Positions 34,586-44,024 of a stretch of DNA of 52,749 nt are shown piece by piece. Each line of letters begins with the position of its first letter. Position 1 is the stretch's first letter. The DNA comes from Clostridia bacterium. GTDB lineage: Bacteria > Bacillota > Clostridia > Oscillospirales > CAG-272. Made by a program: the position numbers and the translations under genes. The stretch lies in the NCBI GenBank assembly GCA_017621655.1, contig JAGASS010000002.1, positions 1-52,749 on the forward strand, in the 5' to 3' direction. Below the pieces are notes generated by a model. That model ran no database searches. It was not told the origin of the DNA and saw only the letters and a list, made by a program, of their open reading frames with translations.

Positions 34586-35841
34586 CTACGAAAGAAATAC
34601 TCATAAAGGCGAAAAACGCCAAAAACGAGCTTCTTCTCCTCTCAACGGAGGATAAGAACAAAGCGCTTGATGCTATGGCGCAGGCGATACTCGAAAATGA
34701 AGAAGAGATACTGAGCGAAAACGCGCTTGATCTTAATGCGGCAAAGGGCGTTATTTCCGACGTTATGCTTGACCGTCTGGCGCTCGATCATAAGCGAGTC
34801 TGCGATATGGCAAAGGGCGTAACTGCGCTTATTTCTCTTCCCGATCCCGTAGGACGAACGATCTCGGAGCATGTCCTTGAGAACGGACTGACGGTGAAAA
34901 AGACGTCGGTGCCTATAGGGGTTATTGCGATAATCTACGAGAGCCGTCCGAACGTCACCTCGGACGCCGCGGCACTGTGTCTGAAAAGTGGAAATGTCGC
35001 GGTGCTCCGCGGCGGTAAGGAAGCGTTCAGAACCTCTTATGCTGTCGTTAAGGCGATGAAAAAGGGACTTGAAGCCGTCGGAATGAATCCCGATTTTGTA
35101 AACATCGTTACCGATACGACAAGAGAAAGCGCAAACGAGCTTATGACGGCAGTCGGCTACGTTGACCTGCTTATTCCGAGAGGCGGAAAGGGACTTATCC
35201 GCGCCTGCACGGAAAACGCGACCGTTCCCTGCATTGAAACGGGAACGGGAATCTGCCACATATTCGTTGACGAGTCGGCAGACCTTGATAAGGCGCTGAC
35301 GATAATCGAAAACGCGAAAACACAGCGTCCGTCGGTGTGTAACGCAGAAGAAGTGCTTCTCGTTCATAAGAGCATAGCAGAGGAATTTTTGCCGAAGCTG
35401 AAGGCGCTTTTGGTCGACGGACGTAAGTCGGACGGTAAGCAGCCCGTCGAGCTTCGTCTTGATGAAAAGGCGGCGAAGATAATAGACGGCGTGCCTGCGT
35501 CTGACACCGATTTTGATACGGAATTCCTCGATTATATTCTCGCTGTCAAGACCGTTTCGGGAGTTAAGGAGGCGGTAGAGCATATCGCGCTTCACTCGAC
35601 TCACCACAGCGACGGAATAATTACCGAAAACGAAAATAACGCACTGTATTTCACAACGTGCGTCGACTCGGCGGCAGTGTACGTCAACGCCTCAACGCGC
35701 TTTACCGACGGCGGACAGTTCGGTCTTGGCTGTGAGATGGGAATCTCTACTCAGCGTCTTCACGCAAGAGGTCCGATGGGACTTAACGAGCTTAATACTT
35801 ATAAATATATAATAACCGGAAACGGACAAGTAAGAAAATAA
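34582..35841 (+). CDS. proA: Glutamate-5-semialdehyde dehydrogenase
   Basis: 419 residues, normal length. It reduces gamma-glutamyl phosphate with NADPH. The aldehyde dehydrogenase fold is visible in [14 protein letters not shown] (about 112-125), [11 protein letters not shown] and the catalytic cysteine in [12 protein letters not shown] (about 250-261). Its start overlaps proB by four bases; proC starts two bases after it. Confidence 0.97.
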   Translation: MTTKEILIKAKNAKNELLLLSTEDKNKALDAMAQAILENEEEILSENALDLNAAKGVISDVMLDRLALDHKRVCDMAKGVTALISLPDPVGRTISEHVLENGLTVKKTSVPIGVIAIIYESRPNVTSDAAALCLKSGNVAVLRGGKEAFRTSYAVVKAMKKGLEAVGMNPDFVNIVTDTTRESANELMTAVGYVDLLIPRGGKGLIRACTENATVPCIETGTGICHIFVDESADLDKALTIIENAKTQRPSVCNAEEVLLVHKSIAEEFLPKLKALLVDGRKSDGKQPVELRLDEKAAKIIDGVPASDTDFDTEFLDYILAVKTVSGVKEAVEHIALHSTHHSDGIITENENNALYFTTCVDSAAVYVNASTRFTDGGQFGLGCEMGISTQRLHARGPMGLNELNTYKYIITGNGQVRK

Positions 35842-35842
35842 T

Positions 35843-36640
35843 ATGAGAATTGGATTTATCGGTTGCGGAAATATGGGCTCGGCGCTTGCACGCTCGGTCA
35901 TGAAGAGCGTTTCCGCGTTTCACATTGTAATTAACGACGTAAATAAGGAGAAGGTCGACGCGTTTTGCTCTGATACGGGAGCAATGTACGGCGACCTTAA
36001 CGAGGTCGCGTCGGACTGTAAGTACATATTCCTCGCAGTCAAGCCGCAGATGCTTTCTGATCTTGCAAAAGAATTGCGCCCGATGCTTGCCGAAAGAAAG
36101 AATGGCTTCGTCCTCGTCTCGATGGCGGCAGGTGTCACAACCTCGCGTTTAAGCGATCTGTTCGGAAATTATCCGACTGTAAGAATAATGCCTAATCTCC
36201 CCGTATCGGTCGGAGAAGGCGTCGTTCTCTATACCGCGACGGAAAACGTAAGCGAAAGCGAGCTTAACGGCTTTCTTAACATAATGAAAAACGCAGGAAC
36301 TCTTTTGCCGCTTGACGAGAAGCTTATAGATGCGGGAACGTCGGTCTCGGGCTGCGGACCTGCCTTCGTTTGTCAGGTCATCGAAGCACTCGCGCGCGGC
36401 GGCGAAAAGTGCGGACTAAGCTATGAGGATGCGCTTGTAATGGCGGAGCATACTCTTATCGGAACGGCAAAAATGCTTGCCGAGACGAAGGGTGATCCTA
36501 TCGCGCTCTGCCGTGCCGTTTGCTCGCCCGGCGGAAGCACGATCGAGGGCGTAAAAACGCTCGAAAACGGCGGCGTTGACTCTTTGTTCAGCGGCGCGGT
36601 CGAGGCGTCTTATAAAAGAAATATCGAGCTTGGTAAATAA
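35843..36640 (+). CDS. proC: Pyrroline-5-carboxylate reductase
   Basis: 265 residues. It reduces pyrroline-5-carboxylate to proline with NAD(P)H. The nucleotide-binding GFIGCGNMGSALA opens the protein, VRIMPNLPVSVGEG (about 113-126) follows, and the C-terminal signature CRAVCSPGGSTIEGV (about 213-227) is complete. With proB and proA it makes up the whole route from glutamate. rnhA starts nine bases later. Confidence 0.97.
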   Translation: MRIGFIGCGNMGSALARSVMKSVSAFHIVINDVNKEKVDAFCSDTGAMYGDLNEVASDCKYIFLAVKPQMLSDLAKELRPMLAERKNGFVLVSMAAGVTTSRLSDLFGNYPTVRIMPNLPVSVGEGVVLYTATENVSESELNGFLNIMKNAGTLLPLDEKLIDAGTSVSGCGPAFVCQVIEALARGGEKCGLSYEDALVMAEHTLIGTAKMLAETKGDPIALCRAVCSPGGSTIEGVKTLENGGVDSLFSGAVEASYKRNIELGK

Positions 36641-36649
36641 GAGGTATAA

Positions 36650-37102
36650 ATGAAAACAGTTAATATCTATACCGACGGTGCCTGCAGCGGAAATCCCGGC
36701 CCCGGCGGATACGGAGCAATACTCGTTTATCACGAATACGAAAGAGAACTGTCGGAGGGCTTTGCCGAAACGACGAACAACCGAATGGAGCTTCTCGGCG
36801 CGATAAAGGCACTGGAGCTTCTGAAGGAGCCGTGCCGCGTGCTTCTGACGTCCGATTCAAAATATCTCGTCGACGGGATAAATCTCGGCTGGGCAAAAAA
36901 GTGGAAGAGCAATAATTGGTTCAAGCCCGATAAGAAAAAGGCGCAGAATACCGATCTTTGGGAGCAGCTTCTGACTCTTAACGAGCGCCACGACGTGACC
37001 TACGTTTGGGTAAAGGGTCACGCAGGTCATCCATACAACGAACGTTGTGACCGCCTCGCCGTTGAAGCCATTGAAAGAATAAAGAACGAAGCTAACGCGT
37101 AA
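36650..37102 (+). CDS. rnhA: Ribonuclease HI
   Basis: 150 residues. It cuts the RNA strand of RNA-DNA hybrids. The four acidic active-site residues are all in family positions: Asp in [14 protein letters not shown] (about 7-20), Glu in NNRMELLGA, Asp in TSDSKYLV and Asp in CDRLA near the C terminus. It is the last gene of the upp operon, followed by a strong terminator. Confidence 0.96.
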   Translation: MKTVNIYTDGACSGNPGPGGYGAILVYHEYERELSEGFAETTNNRMELLGAIKALELLKEPCRVLLTSDSKYLVDGINLGWAKKWKSNNWFKPDKKKAQNTDLWEQLLTLNERHDVTYVWVKGHAGHPYNERCDRLAVEAIERIKNEANA

Positions 37103-37103
37103 A

Positions 37104-37135
37104 ATAACCGTGAGAAAATCTCACGGTTATTTTTG
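37104..37135 (+). terminator. Terminator after rnhA
   Basis: A 12-bp perfect stem ATAACCGTGAGA/TCTCACGGTTAT with an AAA loop and a T-run. Confidence 0.9.
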
Positions 37136-37162
37136 TGCAAAGTGAAGATTTGGTGAACAATG

Positions 37163-37191
37163 TTGACTTTATGCGGCTTATGTGTTATAAT
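37163..37191 (+). promoter_or_regulatory. Promoter of the acyl-CoA ligase gene
   Basis: TTGACT at 37163-37168 and TATAAT at 37186-37191 with a 17-bp spacer. Confidence 0.8.
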
Positions 37192-37226
37192 GTTTACATT
37201 GATAACCTTATTTTAAGGAGAAAGTT

Positions 37227-38915
37227 ATGGCTAAGTATAATCCGAATTTCGTATACGATACCGAGGACGTAACGACGATAAGAGAGCTTCTTGAGCGTTC
37301 CGTCTATCATTACGGCGAGCGTCCTGCGTTCCTGTATAACGAGGGCGGCGATATAAGCAAGATCACCTACAGAGAGGTTCTTGAGCGCGTAAAGGGGCTT
37401 GCTACCTATTTAAGAAGCAAGCTTCCCGAGGGATGCAAGATCGCGGTTACCGGTAAGAATTCTTATAACTGGGTAATTTCCTATCTTGCTATAACCTGCG
37501 GCGTAGGTGTCGTTGTGCCGATAGATAAGGACCTTCGCGGAGAGGAGATCGCCGATCTTATTTCCGACGCTGAGGCGGATGCGGTCATTTATTCCCCCGA
37601 GCAGGAGGAGAAGATGGCGCTGGTTTCCGATGAGATACTGAAGCTCAATATGAATGATATTGAAAGCTTCGTTGACGATGGAACGGCGCTGATAAAGAAG
37701 GGCGACCGTTCCTATGCCGATCATAAGATAAACCCTCACGCCCTCGGCTCGCTTCTTTATACCTCGGGTACGACGGGAGTCGCGAAGGGCGTTATGCTTT
37801 CGCAGTATAATATCTGCTATGACCTTACGCACGCGCTTCGTCGCGTAAAAATATACCCTACCGACGTTGTTCTTTCGATAGCGCCGCTTCATCATACCTA
37901 TGAGACGACGGTCGGCTGTCTACTCATTCTCTATTCGGGAAGCGCGATAGCATATAATAGCTCGCTCAAGCGTCTGCAGGCGGAGCTTAAGCTCTTCCGT
38001 CCGACGGTAATGGCGGCGGTTCCGCTTATTCTTGAGACCTTCCGCAACGCCATCCTCAAGAAGTATAGGAAGATCAAGGGCGGTAAGCTGATATTCTCGC
38101 TTCAGAAGGCAGCGTCTGACGTGACGGGCAAAAAGGCGGGTAAAAAGATATTCAGTATTATAAATGAGACCTTCGGCGGCAGAATGCGCCTTATCGTTTG
38201 CGGTGCAGCGCTTCTGTCTCCTGCGGTGTTCCGCGATTATGAGCGCTTCGGCATAAAGCTTATGATCGGTTACGGACTTACCGAAACCGCGCCGATCTCC
38301 CTTATGCACAGCGATTTCTATACCTGCCCCGACGACATCGGTTATCCCGTTTCGGGCGTTTCTGTCAAGCTTGACGACGTGAATGAGGAAGGTGTCGGTG
38401 AGCTTCTCATCAAGGGACCGAACGTAATGCTCGGATACTATAAGAATCCCGAGGAGACCGCGCGCGTTATGACTCACGACGGCTATTTCCGTACGGGTGA
38501 CCTTGCGCGTCAGAAGCCGAACGGCGCATATCAGATCGCGGGCAGAGCGAAGAGCATGATCGTTTCTCCCGGCGGAAAAAAGATATTCCCCGAGGAGCTT
38601 GAGCTTTACCTCGAAAAGAGCGAATATATCAAGGAAAGTCTGGTCTACGAGGAAAACGACGAGAATGGCAGAAGAATAGTTGCCGCCGTTATTACAGATG
38701 AGGAAAACGTTTCGTCGAAGCTCGGAATGAAGCCGACAGACAAGGGCTACCTTGAAGCCGAAAAGCAGCTTATAAGCAAGACCGTAAAGGATGTAAACGC
38801 GCAGTTCCCGAACTATAAGCATATCGGCAAGATATGTATCAGAAAGAAAGATTTCGTCAAGACAACAACTAAAAAGATCAAACGCAACGCCCCCGATAAT
38901 GTAAATAACGGATGA
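37227..38915 (+). CDS. AMP-forming acyl-CoA ligase
   Basis: 562 residues of the adenylate-forming enzyme family, likely a long-chain acyl-CoA synthetase. Motifs in order: LLYTSGTTGVAKGVML (about 176-191, phosphate loop), IGYGLTETAPIS (about 347-358), GYFRTGDLA (about 418-426) and the hinge and lysine region near GRAKSMIVSPGGKKIFPEELE. No membrane helix. It activates a carboxylic acid with ATP and CoA; the acyl chain is unknown. A TetR regulator follows 16 bp later, probably its repressor. Confidence 0.9.
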   Translation: MAKYNPNFVYDTEDVTTIRELLERSVYHYGERPAFLYNEGGDISKITYREVLERVKGLATYLRSKLPEGCKIAVTGKNSYNWVISYLAITCGVGVVVPIDKDLRGEEIADLISDAEADAVIYSPEQEEKMALVSDEILKLNMNDIESFVDDGTALIKKGDRSYADHKINPHALGSLLYTSGTTGVAKGVMLSQYNICYDLTHALRRVKIYPTDVVLSIAPLHHTYETTVGCLLILYSGSAIAYNSSLKRLQAELKLFRPTVMAAVPLILETFRNAILKKYRKIKGGKLIFSLQKAASDVTGKKAGKKIFSIINETFGGRMRLIVCGAALLSPAVFRDYERFGIKLMIGYGLTETAPISLMHSDFYTCPDDIGYPVSGVSVKLDDVNEEGVGELLIKGPNVMLGYYKNPEETARVMTHDGYFRTGDLARQKPNGAYQIAGRAKSMIVSPGGKKIFPEELELYLEKSEYIKESLVYEENDENGRRIVAAVITDEENVSSKLGMKPTDKGYLEAEKQLISKTVKDVNAQFPNYKHIGKICIRKKDFVKTTTKKIKRNAPDNVNNG

Positions 38916-38931
38916 GGAGAGGTCGCTCGCT

Positions 38932-39507
38932 ATGAGAACGGCAAATGAAGCAAATAAGGAAAAATTTTTGAAGGCAGCAGTGTGCGAGCTTGAGGAGCAT
39001 GGAGTTGCGGATTTTTCGATACGCCGAGTAGCGAAAAAGTGCGGCGTTTCATGTGCCGCGCCGTATAAGCATTTCGAGAGCAAAAACAAACTGCTTGCGG
39101 AGGTCATGCGCTACGTGGGCAGAAAATGGCAGGAGGTGCTTAAGAGTACAGCTGAAGCACACGTTGACGAGCCGATAAGGGAGCAGCTTATAGCGATAGC
39201 TATGTCGTATATAGTATTCCTTTGCACATACCCCGAATATATGAAGATCCTGAGCATGAGCGATACCGTGTTCAAGCCGAACAGTCTGACTGAAAGCAGT
39301 AATGTTTCGGCTGTTACGAGCAAGCTTATTGAGGAGTACTGCGAAAAAACGCACGTCGACGAGGAAACCAAAGTGAGAAAGTATTACGTTATCCGTTCGC
39401 TGATCTTCGGTGGCACTAAAATGATAAACTCCGGGATATTGCCGTTTGATAGCAAGACCCTCGATATGATACGTTCAAACATCGTAAGAGAATTTGAAAT
39501 AGCGTAA
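38932..39507 (+). CDS. TetR-family transcriptional regulator
   Basis: 191 residues. The N-terminal helix-turn-helix (about residues 10-56: FLKAAVCELEEHGVADFSI, then RRVAKKCGVSCAAPYKHFES) is a clear TetR DNA-binding domain; the rest is helical and would bind a ligand. It sits in one transcript with the acyl-CoA ligase and may respond to an acyl-CoA, as FadR-type TetR regulators do; this is inference. The start lies behind GAGGAGAGG. Confidence 0.88.
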   Translation: MRTANEANKEKFLKAAVCELEEHGVADFSIRRVAKKCGVSCAAPYKHFESKNKLLAEVMRYVGRKWQEVLKSTAEAHVDEPIREQLIAIAMSYIVFLCTYPEYMKILSMSDTVFKPNSLTESSNVSAVTSKLIEEYCEKTHVDEETKVRKYYVIRSLIFGGTKMINSGILPFDSKTLDMIRSNIVREFEIA

Positions 39508-39510
39508 AAA

Positions 39511-39535
39511 ACAGAGCCGAACGGCTCTGTTTTTT
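39511..39535 (+). terminator. Terminator after the TetR gene
   Basis: Stem ACAGAGCC/GGCTCTGT with a run of seven T residues. Confidence 0.88.
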
Positions 39536-39547
39536 TGCTTTCACCTA

Positions 39548-39576
39548 TTGATATGCGCAAAAAAATTTGTTATAAT
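39548..39576 (+). promoter_or_regulatory. Promoter of galK
   Basis: TTGATA at 39548-39553 and TATAAT at 39571-39576 with a 17-bp spacer. Confidence 0.75.
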
Positions 39577-39618
39577 ATATAATTAGATAAATATAAGTAT
39601 CTATAAAAGGAGATCACC

Positions 39619-40905
39619 ATGAAAATTCAGGAGCTTATAACCAAAATTTCCGAAGGATACCTCGATTCCGCATTCGTATCGCTTTACGGCGAAGAAAATG
39701 TCCAGGCGCAGAGAGCGCGCTACACCGAGGCGGTAAAGGAGTTTGCCGCGATCTACGGTGAAGATAGAGACGTAAACCTTTTCTCCGTTCCCGGTAGAAG
39801 CGAGATCTCGGGAAACCATACAGACCATAACCGCGGATGCGTAATTGCCGCCGCTATCGACCTCGATATTATCGCAGTTGCGTCGGTAAGCGGAAACGAT
39901 ACCGTAAGAGTAAAGAGCAAGGGCTTCCCTGAGGACGTTGTTACCTGCAATCCCGAAAAGCCCGACGAAAAGCTTTTCAATTCCTCATCGTCCCTTATTT
40001 CTGGCGTTTGCGCCGGATTTAAGAACCGCGGATATAACGTCTGCGGCTTTGACGCATATACGACCTCTAACGTGCTTAAGGGCTCGGGAATTTCTTCCTC
40101 TGCCGCATTTGAGGTCATGATCGGAAATATCCTCAATTACTTCGTAAATGACGGAAAGATATCGAATCCCGTAATTGCAGAGATCTCTCAGTATGCGGAA
40201 AACGTCTACTTCGGTAAGCCGTCGGGACTTATGGATCAGACCGCTTGTGCCGTCGGCGGATTCTCTTACATAGACTTTGCCGATCCTAAGGCGGCAAAGA
40301 TCGAAAAGCTCGGATTTGACCTCAGCGCCGAGGGCTATTCGCTCTGTATCACCAATACAGGCGGCAACCACGCAGACCTGACGGGTGACTACGCGGCAGT
40401 TCCCGCTGAAATGAAGGCGGTCGCTAAGGAGTTCGGTCAGGAGGTCCTTCGCGGTATTGATAAGGAAACGCTCCTTTCCCGCGCAGGCGAGCTTCGTGAA
40501 AAGCTCGGAGACAGAGCACTTCTTCGTGCGTTCCACTTCATCGGCGAAAACGACCGCGTACAGGTACTTGCAGAGTGCCTTCGTAACGGAGACCTTGACG
40601 GCTTCTTTAACGGCGTTAAGGATTCGGGACGCTCGTCGTTTATGTGGCTTCAGAACGTATACACGACGAAAAACGTCGAGGAGCAGGGTCTTTCCCTCGC
40701 TCTCGCGGTAACCGAATACGCGCTCTCGAACACCTCCCGTCCTTCCGCTTGGAGAATCCACGGCGGCGGATTCGCAGGTACCATTCAGGCGTTCGTTCCG
40801 AACGAGGACGTGCCTAACTACAAGAAGGAGATCGAAAGAGTATTCGGCGAAAACTCCTGCACCGTTCTTAAGGTCAGAAAAGACGGAGCTATCAAGGTTC
40901 TTTGA
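39619..40905 (+). CDS. galK: Galactokinase
   Basis: 428 residues of the GHMP kinase family. The galactokinase signature GRSEISGNHTDHNRG (about 56-70) and the GHMP phosphate loop LKGSGISSSAAFEV (about 154-167) are clear, as is the catalytic Asp in GLMDQTACAVGG (about 205-216) and the late GGGFAGTIQAF. It forms galactose 1-phosphate. No galT or galE partner is present, so it is a lone kinase with its own promoter and an AAGGAG ribosome site. A related GHMP sugar specificity cannot be excluded. Confidence 0.9.
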   Translation: MKIQELITKISEGYLDSAFVSLYGEENVQAQRARYTEAVKEFAAIYGEDRDVNLFSVPGRSEISGNHTDHNRGCVIAAAIDLDIIAVASVSGNDTVRVKSKGFPEDVVTCNPEKPDEKLFNSSSSLISGVCAGFKNRGYNVCGFDAYTTSNVLKGSGISSSAAFEVMIGNILNYFVNDGKISNPVIAEISQYAENVYFGKPSGLMDQTACAVGGFSYIDFADPKAAKIEKLGFDLSAEGYSLCITNTGGNHADLTGDYAAVPAEMKAVAKEFGQEVLRGIDKETLLSRAGELREKLGDRALLRAFHFIGENDRVQVLAECLRNGDLDGFFNGVKDSGRSSFMWLQNVYTTKNVEEQGLSLALAVTEYALSNTSRPSAWRIHGGGFAGTIQAFVPNEDVPNYKKEIERVFGENSCTVLKVRKDGAIKVL

Positions 40906-40915
40906 TGGAAATTCG

Positions 40916-40956
40916 AATTTGAGCAGCTAAGTGAATTTCTGCTTATTGCTCAAATT
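40916..40956 (+). terminator. Hairpin after galK
   Basis: A perfect 10-bp stem AATTTGAGCA/TGCTCAAATT around a 21-base loop, ten bases past the stop. There is no T-run, so termination strength is uncertain. Confidence 0.5.
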
Positions 40957-40977
40957 GCAATGTTGCCAAACGGGTCG

Positions 40978-41030
40978 TCGAAGGCGCCGACCCCTACCGC
41001 GCAACGTCCAAGTGCCCTTGGTAGGGGCTG
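40978..41030. repeat. Intergenic repeat with CCCCTACC/GGTAGGGG palindrome
   Basis: GACCCCTACC and GGTAGGGG face each other over about 25 bp in the gap between galK and the YhaN-like gene. It resembles the GTAGGGG-bearing modules near 43354 and 46603. Confidence 0.55.
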
Positions 41031-41087
41031 GCGCTCACGACAGCCCGCACCAAACCAATGCAACCAATAATTTTAACGAGGGTAGAT

Positions 41088-43247
41088 ATGTATATAGAAT
41101 CCCTACAAATAACGTCCTTTGCAGGGATAAGCGGATATGAGCTGTCTCTGAGTGACGGACTTAATATCGTCCGCGGTGATAACGAGGCAGGCAAGAGTAC
41201 GGTTGCGGAATTTATCCGTTACGTCTTTTACGGCTTTAGCGGAAAGAGCGACCGTGAACGGTATCTCGGCTTTTCGTCGAACGCCGTTGCGGGAAGCATC
41301 GTTATCTGCGACGGTGACAAGAGATACAGAATAGAAAGAAGAACGATTGGAACGAAGGATTCCGTTTCGGTATACGATCTTGAAAACGGAAGCACCTGCT
41401 ATGACGGCAAGGTCCCCGGCGAAGTGTTCCTCGGAATGCCTTCGGGACTGTTTGCAAGCACCGCCTTCGTCGGTCAGACGGGCGGAAGCCGTATAAACGG
41501 TAAGGACACCTCCGAGCTTCTCGATAATCTCCTTTTCGCCGCAGACGAGGGCGTGAACGTCAAAAAGGCGCTGAAGCGCCTCGACGACGAAAGAGTCGCA
41601 CTTCTTTATAAAAATAAAAAGGGTGGAAAGATATTCGAGCTTGAAAACAAGCTCTCACAGCTTGACACCCGTGCCGAAAAGGCAAGAAACGACGGTAAAG
41701 AGCTTCTATCTATCGAGAATAAGCTCAAGGATACAGATGCAACTCTTGAAAGCGACAGAGCAATAAGAGATAAGTTTGCGTCGAATATAGACGACTATAA
41801 GCTGGCTAAGAGCCGCGAAAGCAAGGAGCGTCTTAAGCAGCTTGAGGAGAATTATCAGAACGCTACCGACGCGCTTCTTGCACATAAGAACGCGCACACG
41901 AGAAAGAATTTTTTTCCCGACGCTACGTATCTTCAGTCGCTCCGCGACTGCGCGAGCGAGGTAGCTAAATGCGACGAACGGATCGATGCCGTCGAAAGAC
42001 GTCTTGAAAATCTCAACAGAGAGATGGAGATCGACCGCCTTGCACGTGAGAAGGCATTACGCGAAAACAACGAGAAAAAGAAAAAGGTAGAAACGAAACG
42101 GGGTGCTATGGCGGCGCTCGGAGTCGTTTGCCTTATTCTGCTCGTTGCCTGCGCGGCAGGCTGCGCGTGGATGTTCATAAGCGGAAGCAAGGGAGCCGGA
42201 ATCGGTCTTGGAATCGCTGCGATCGTGGCTCTTTCCGGAATGATCGGATCGTTCTCGTTCGTAAAGAAGCTTTCCGATACTGTAAGAGAGCTTGAGACTG
42301 AGGCGCTCGTCCATGACGACGGATATGAAGCAAAGCTCGATATAATACGAGGCGATCTTGAGGCGCACAAGCGTGAGCGCGCAAGATACTCAAAGGCGCT
42401 GAACGATCTTTGCGCAAGATGGGATATTAAATATTCGAGAGCTATCCTTACCGAGATGGTCGAGGTCATAAATACCGCGCATAAGCTTGAAAGCGAGGTA
42501 GAGGTCGCCAGAGTTGCTTACGTTCAGATGAAGAGCGAGGCGGAGGAAAGACGTCCTTACGAGCCGATAGATGACGGCAGAGACCTGAACGTCCCCGAGG
42601 ACTTCGATTACCGCGACGCAGACCGCAAGTTCAAGCTTGCGGAGGAGTCGATCCGGCTTAAGGAGGGCATCAAGCATAATCTTGAGGTCCGCCGCGCCGA
42701 GCTTTCGGTCACGTCGGAGCATCCGTACGACGTCGACGAGCTTATAAAGAGCACGCAGGAAGAAAAATCGGTATTGGGCGAACGTCTTGACGCGCTTTCG
42801 CTTGCGTATTCGATGATCGAGACAGCATCAGATAATATGCGCCGTTCCGTTTCACCGCGTCTGTCGCGCGGAGCTTCTGAGAAAATGGCGTCCCTTACCG
42901 ACGGTAAGTACGACGAGATCGGTGTTGACGGTGAATTTTCGCTCACCTTCCGCCCTCAAAGCGGGGAGGGAAGAGTAACTAAGGACGAGAGCTTCATGAG
43001 TGCGGGAACGTCGGATATTACCTATGTTTCACTGCGTCTTTCGCTTTCCGAGCTTATCTCGGGCGGTAAAATGATACCGACTGTCTTCGACGAGAGCTTC
43101 TCGCGCCTTGACGATACGCGACTTACAAATATGCTGAAGCTTCTGGCGGCAGAAAATGGGCAGGTCATAGTCCTCACGTCGAACGGCAGAGAAGTTGAGC
43201 TTCTGAATAAAGAGGGCATTTCTCATAACTTCGTAAATCTGGGATAA
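41088..43247 (+). CDS. YhaN/SbcC-like ATPase with central membrane helices
   Basis: 719 residues. N-terminal ATPase half with Walker A GDNEAGKST (about 30-38), a long coiled-coil region (about 175-340), two hydrophobic helices (about 344-395), a second coiled coil, and the C-terminal half with the signature SFMSAGTSDITYVSLRL and Walker B PTVFDESFSRLDD (about 662-674). This is the SMC/Rad50-like layout of Bacillus YhaN. Those proteins normally work with a metallophosphoesterase nuclease (SbcD or YhaO), which is absent here. ATG at 41088 is chosen with GAGGG ahead; an upstream in-frame start lacks one. Function inferred: DNA end processing or membrane-linked DNA handling. Confidence 0.82.
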   Translation: MYIESLQITSFAGISGYELSLSDGLNIVRGDNEAGKSTVAEFIRYVFYGFSGKSDRERYLGFSSNAVAGSIVICDGDKRYRIERRTIGTKDSVSVYDLENGSTCYDGKVPGEVFLGMPSGLFASTAFVGQTGGSRINGKDTSELLDNLLFAADEGVNVKKALKRLDDERVALLYKNKKGGKIFELENKLSQLDTRAEKARNDGKELLSIENKLKDTDATLESDRAIRDKFASNIDDYKLAKSRESKERLKQLEENYQNATDALLAHKNAHTRKNFFPDATYLQSLRDCASEVAKCDERIDAVERRLENLNREMEIDRLAREKALRENNEKKKKVETKRGAMAALGVVCLILLVACAAGCAWMFISGSKGAGIGLGIAAIVALSGMIGSFSFVKKLSDTVRELETEALVHDDGYEAKLDIIRGDLEAHKRERARYSKALNDLCARWDIKYSRAILTEMVEVINTAHKLESEVEVARVAYVQMKSEAEERRPYEPIDDGRDLNVPEDFDYRDADRKFKLAEESIRLKEGIKHNLEVRRAELSVTSEHPYDVDELIKSTQEEKSVLGERLDALSLAYSMIETASDNMRRSVSPRLSRGASEKMASLTDGKYDEIGVDGEFSLTFRPQSGEGRVTKDESFMSAGTSDITYVSLRLSLSELISGGKMIPTVFDESFSRLDDTRLTNMLKLLAAENGQVIVLTSNGREVELLNKEGISHNFVNLG

Positions 43248-43251
43248 AAAT

Positions 43252-43267
43252 TCAAACAAATGTTTGA
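43252..43267. promoter_or_regulatory. LexA-like palindrome overlapping a promoter
   Basis: TCAAACAAATGTTTGA is a perfect 7-2-7 palindrome. Its core CAAACAAATGTTTG matches the Firmicute LexA/DinR box CGAACRNRYGTTCG at 12 of 14 positions, with one symmetrical change per half. It overlaps the -35 box (43264-43269) of the operon that contains recA. A different repressor is possible. Confidence 0.5.
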
Positions 43268-43292
43268 CTTTTTGAACCGAATGTGGTATAAT
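43264..43292 (+). promoter_or_regulatory. Promoter of the SLOG-lipoprotein-recA operon
   Basis: TTGACT at 43264-43269 and TATAAT at 43287-43292 with a 17-bp spacer. It gives a leader of about 200 nt before the first gene. Confidence 0.75.
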
Positions 43293-43353
43293 ACCAATAG
43301 TGACCGTGTTCGCTAAATATATAAATTTACTTTTGAGAAAATTGCCACTCGGT

Positions 43354-43460
43354 TGTAGGGGGCGACAACCTCGGGAACCCCAAAAACTCGCTTTGCTCGT
43401 TTTCGGGAACCCCAAAAACTCGCTTTGCTCGTTTTCGGGAACCCCTTACCTCGACGCCCC
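43354..43460 (+). repeat. 32-bp tandem repeat in a 5' leader
   Basis: Two perfect 32-bp units (43371-43402 and 43403-43434), each starting TCGGGAACCCC and holding CTCGCTTTGCTCG, then an 11-bp third start (43435-43445). Flanking TGTAGGGGGCGACAACC and CCTCGACGCCCC belong to the dispersed repeat family seen at 46603. The tandem copies look inserted into one such module. Confidence 0.85.
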
Positions 43461-43499
43461 GCATTAAAGTTGTCGCTCGGCTGAAAGGGGGAACGCAAT

Positions 43500-44012
43500 A
43501 TGGAATACTCCCCCGATACCTGTGCCTGCTTCACGGGACACAGAGCAATGACTGACGAGGAGCTCAAAAGCTCAGCATTGCTTGTCTCGGAGCAAATAAA
43601 AACGCTCTATGCGAAGGGTATAAGGAATTATTACGCAGGAGGAGCTATCGGCTTCGATCTTGCGGCGGCGGTGACGGTGATTAACATGAAGCGCGTTTAC
43701 CCCGATATAACGTTGAACCTCGCGCTTCCTTGCCCGAATTACCAAAGCAAATGGACAAGCTCACAGGTTGAACTGTTTGACCGCGTTCGCGCGCGCGCCG
43801 ACAACGAGGTCTATGTAAGCGAAAGCTACCATAGGGGCTGTATGCAGGTGCGTAATAAGTATATGGTAGATAAAAGCGCAGTCTGCATCGCTTATTTGAG
43901 AGAAAAAAAGGGCGGGACCTACAATACGGTGACCTATGCTTTGAAAAAGGGGCGTCAGGTCATAAATCTGACCGACGTTCCGCTGACGGATCAGATCAGC
44001 TTTGATTTTTAG
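43500..44012 (+). CDS. SLOG-family protein (DUF1273, YpsA/YoqJ-like)
   Basis: 170 residues with a Rossmann-like SLOG fold. FTGHRAMTDEE (about 11-21), YYAGGAIGFDLAAA (about 44-57) and late KGGTYNTVTYALKKG are typical for DUF1273 proteins. SLOG proteins bind nucleotides or nucleotide-derived ligands; some act in stress or phage response. The ATG follows AAAGGGGG. It opens the operon containing recA. Function is inferred from fold only. Confidence 0.85.
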   Translation: MEYSPDTCACFTGHRAMTDEELKSSALLVSEQIKTLYAKGIRNYYAGGAIGFDLAAAVTVINMKRVYPDITLNLALPCPNYQSKWTSSQVELFDRVRARADNEVYVSESYHRGCMQVRNKYMVDKSAVCIAYLREKKGGTYNTVTYALKKGRQVINLTDVPLTDQISFDF

Positions 44013-44024
44013 AAGAGAGTTAAT

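Noticed and set aside
43371..43445. Possible CRISPR array
   Set aside because: The 32-bp units are directly adjacent with no spacers, and no cas genes are near.
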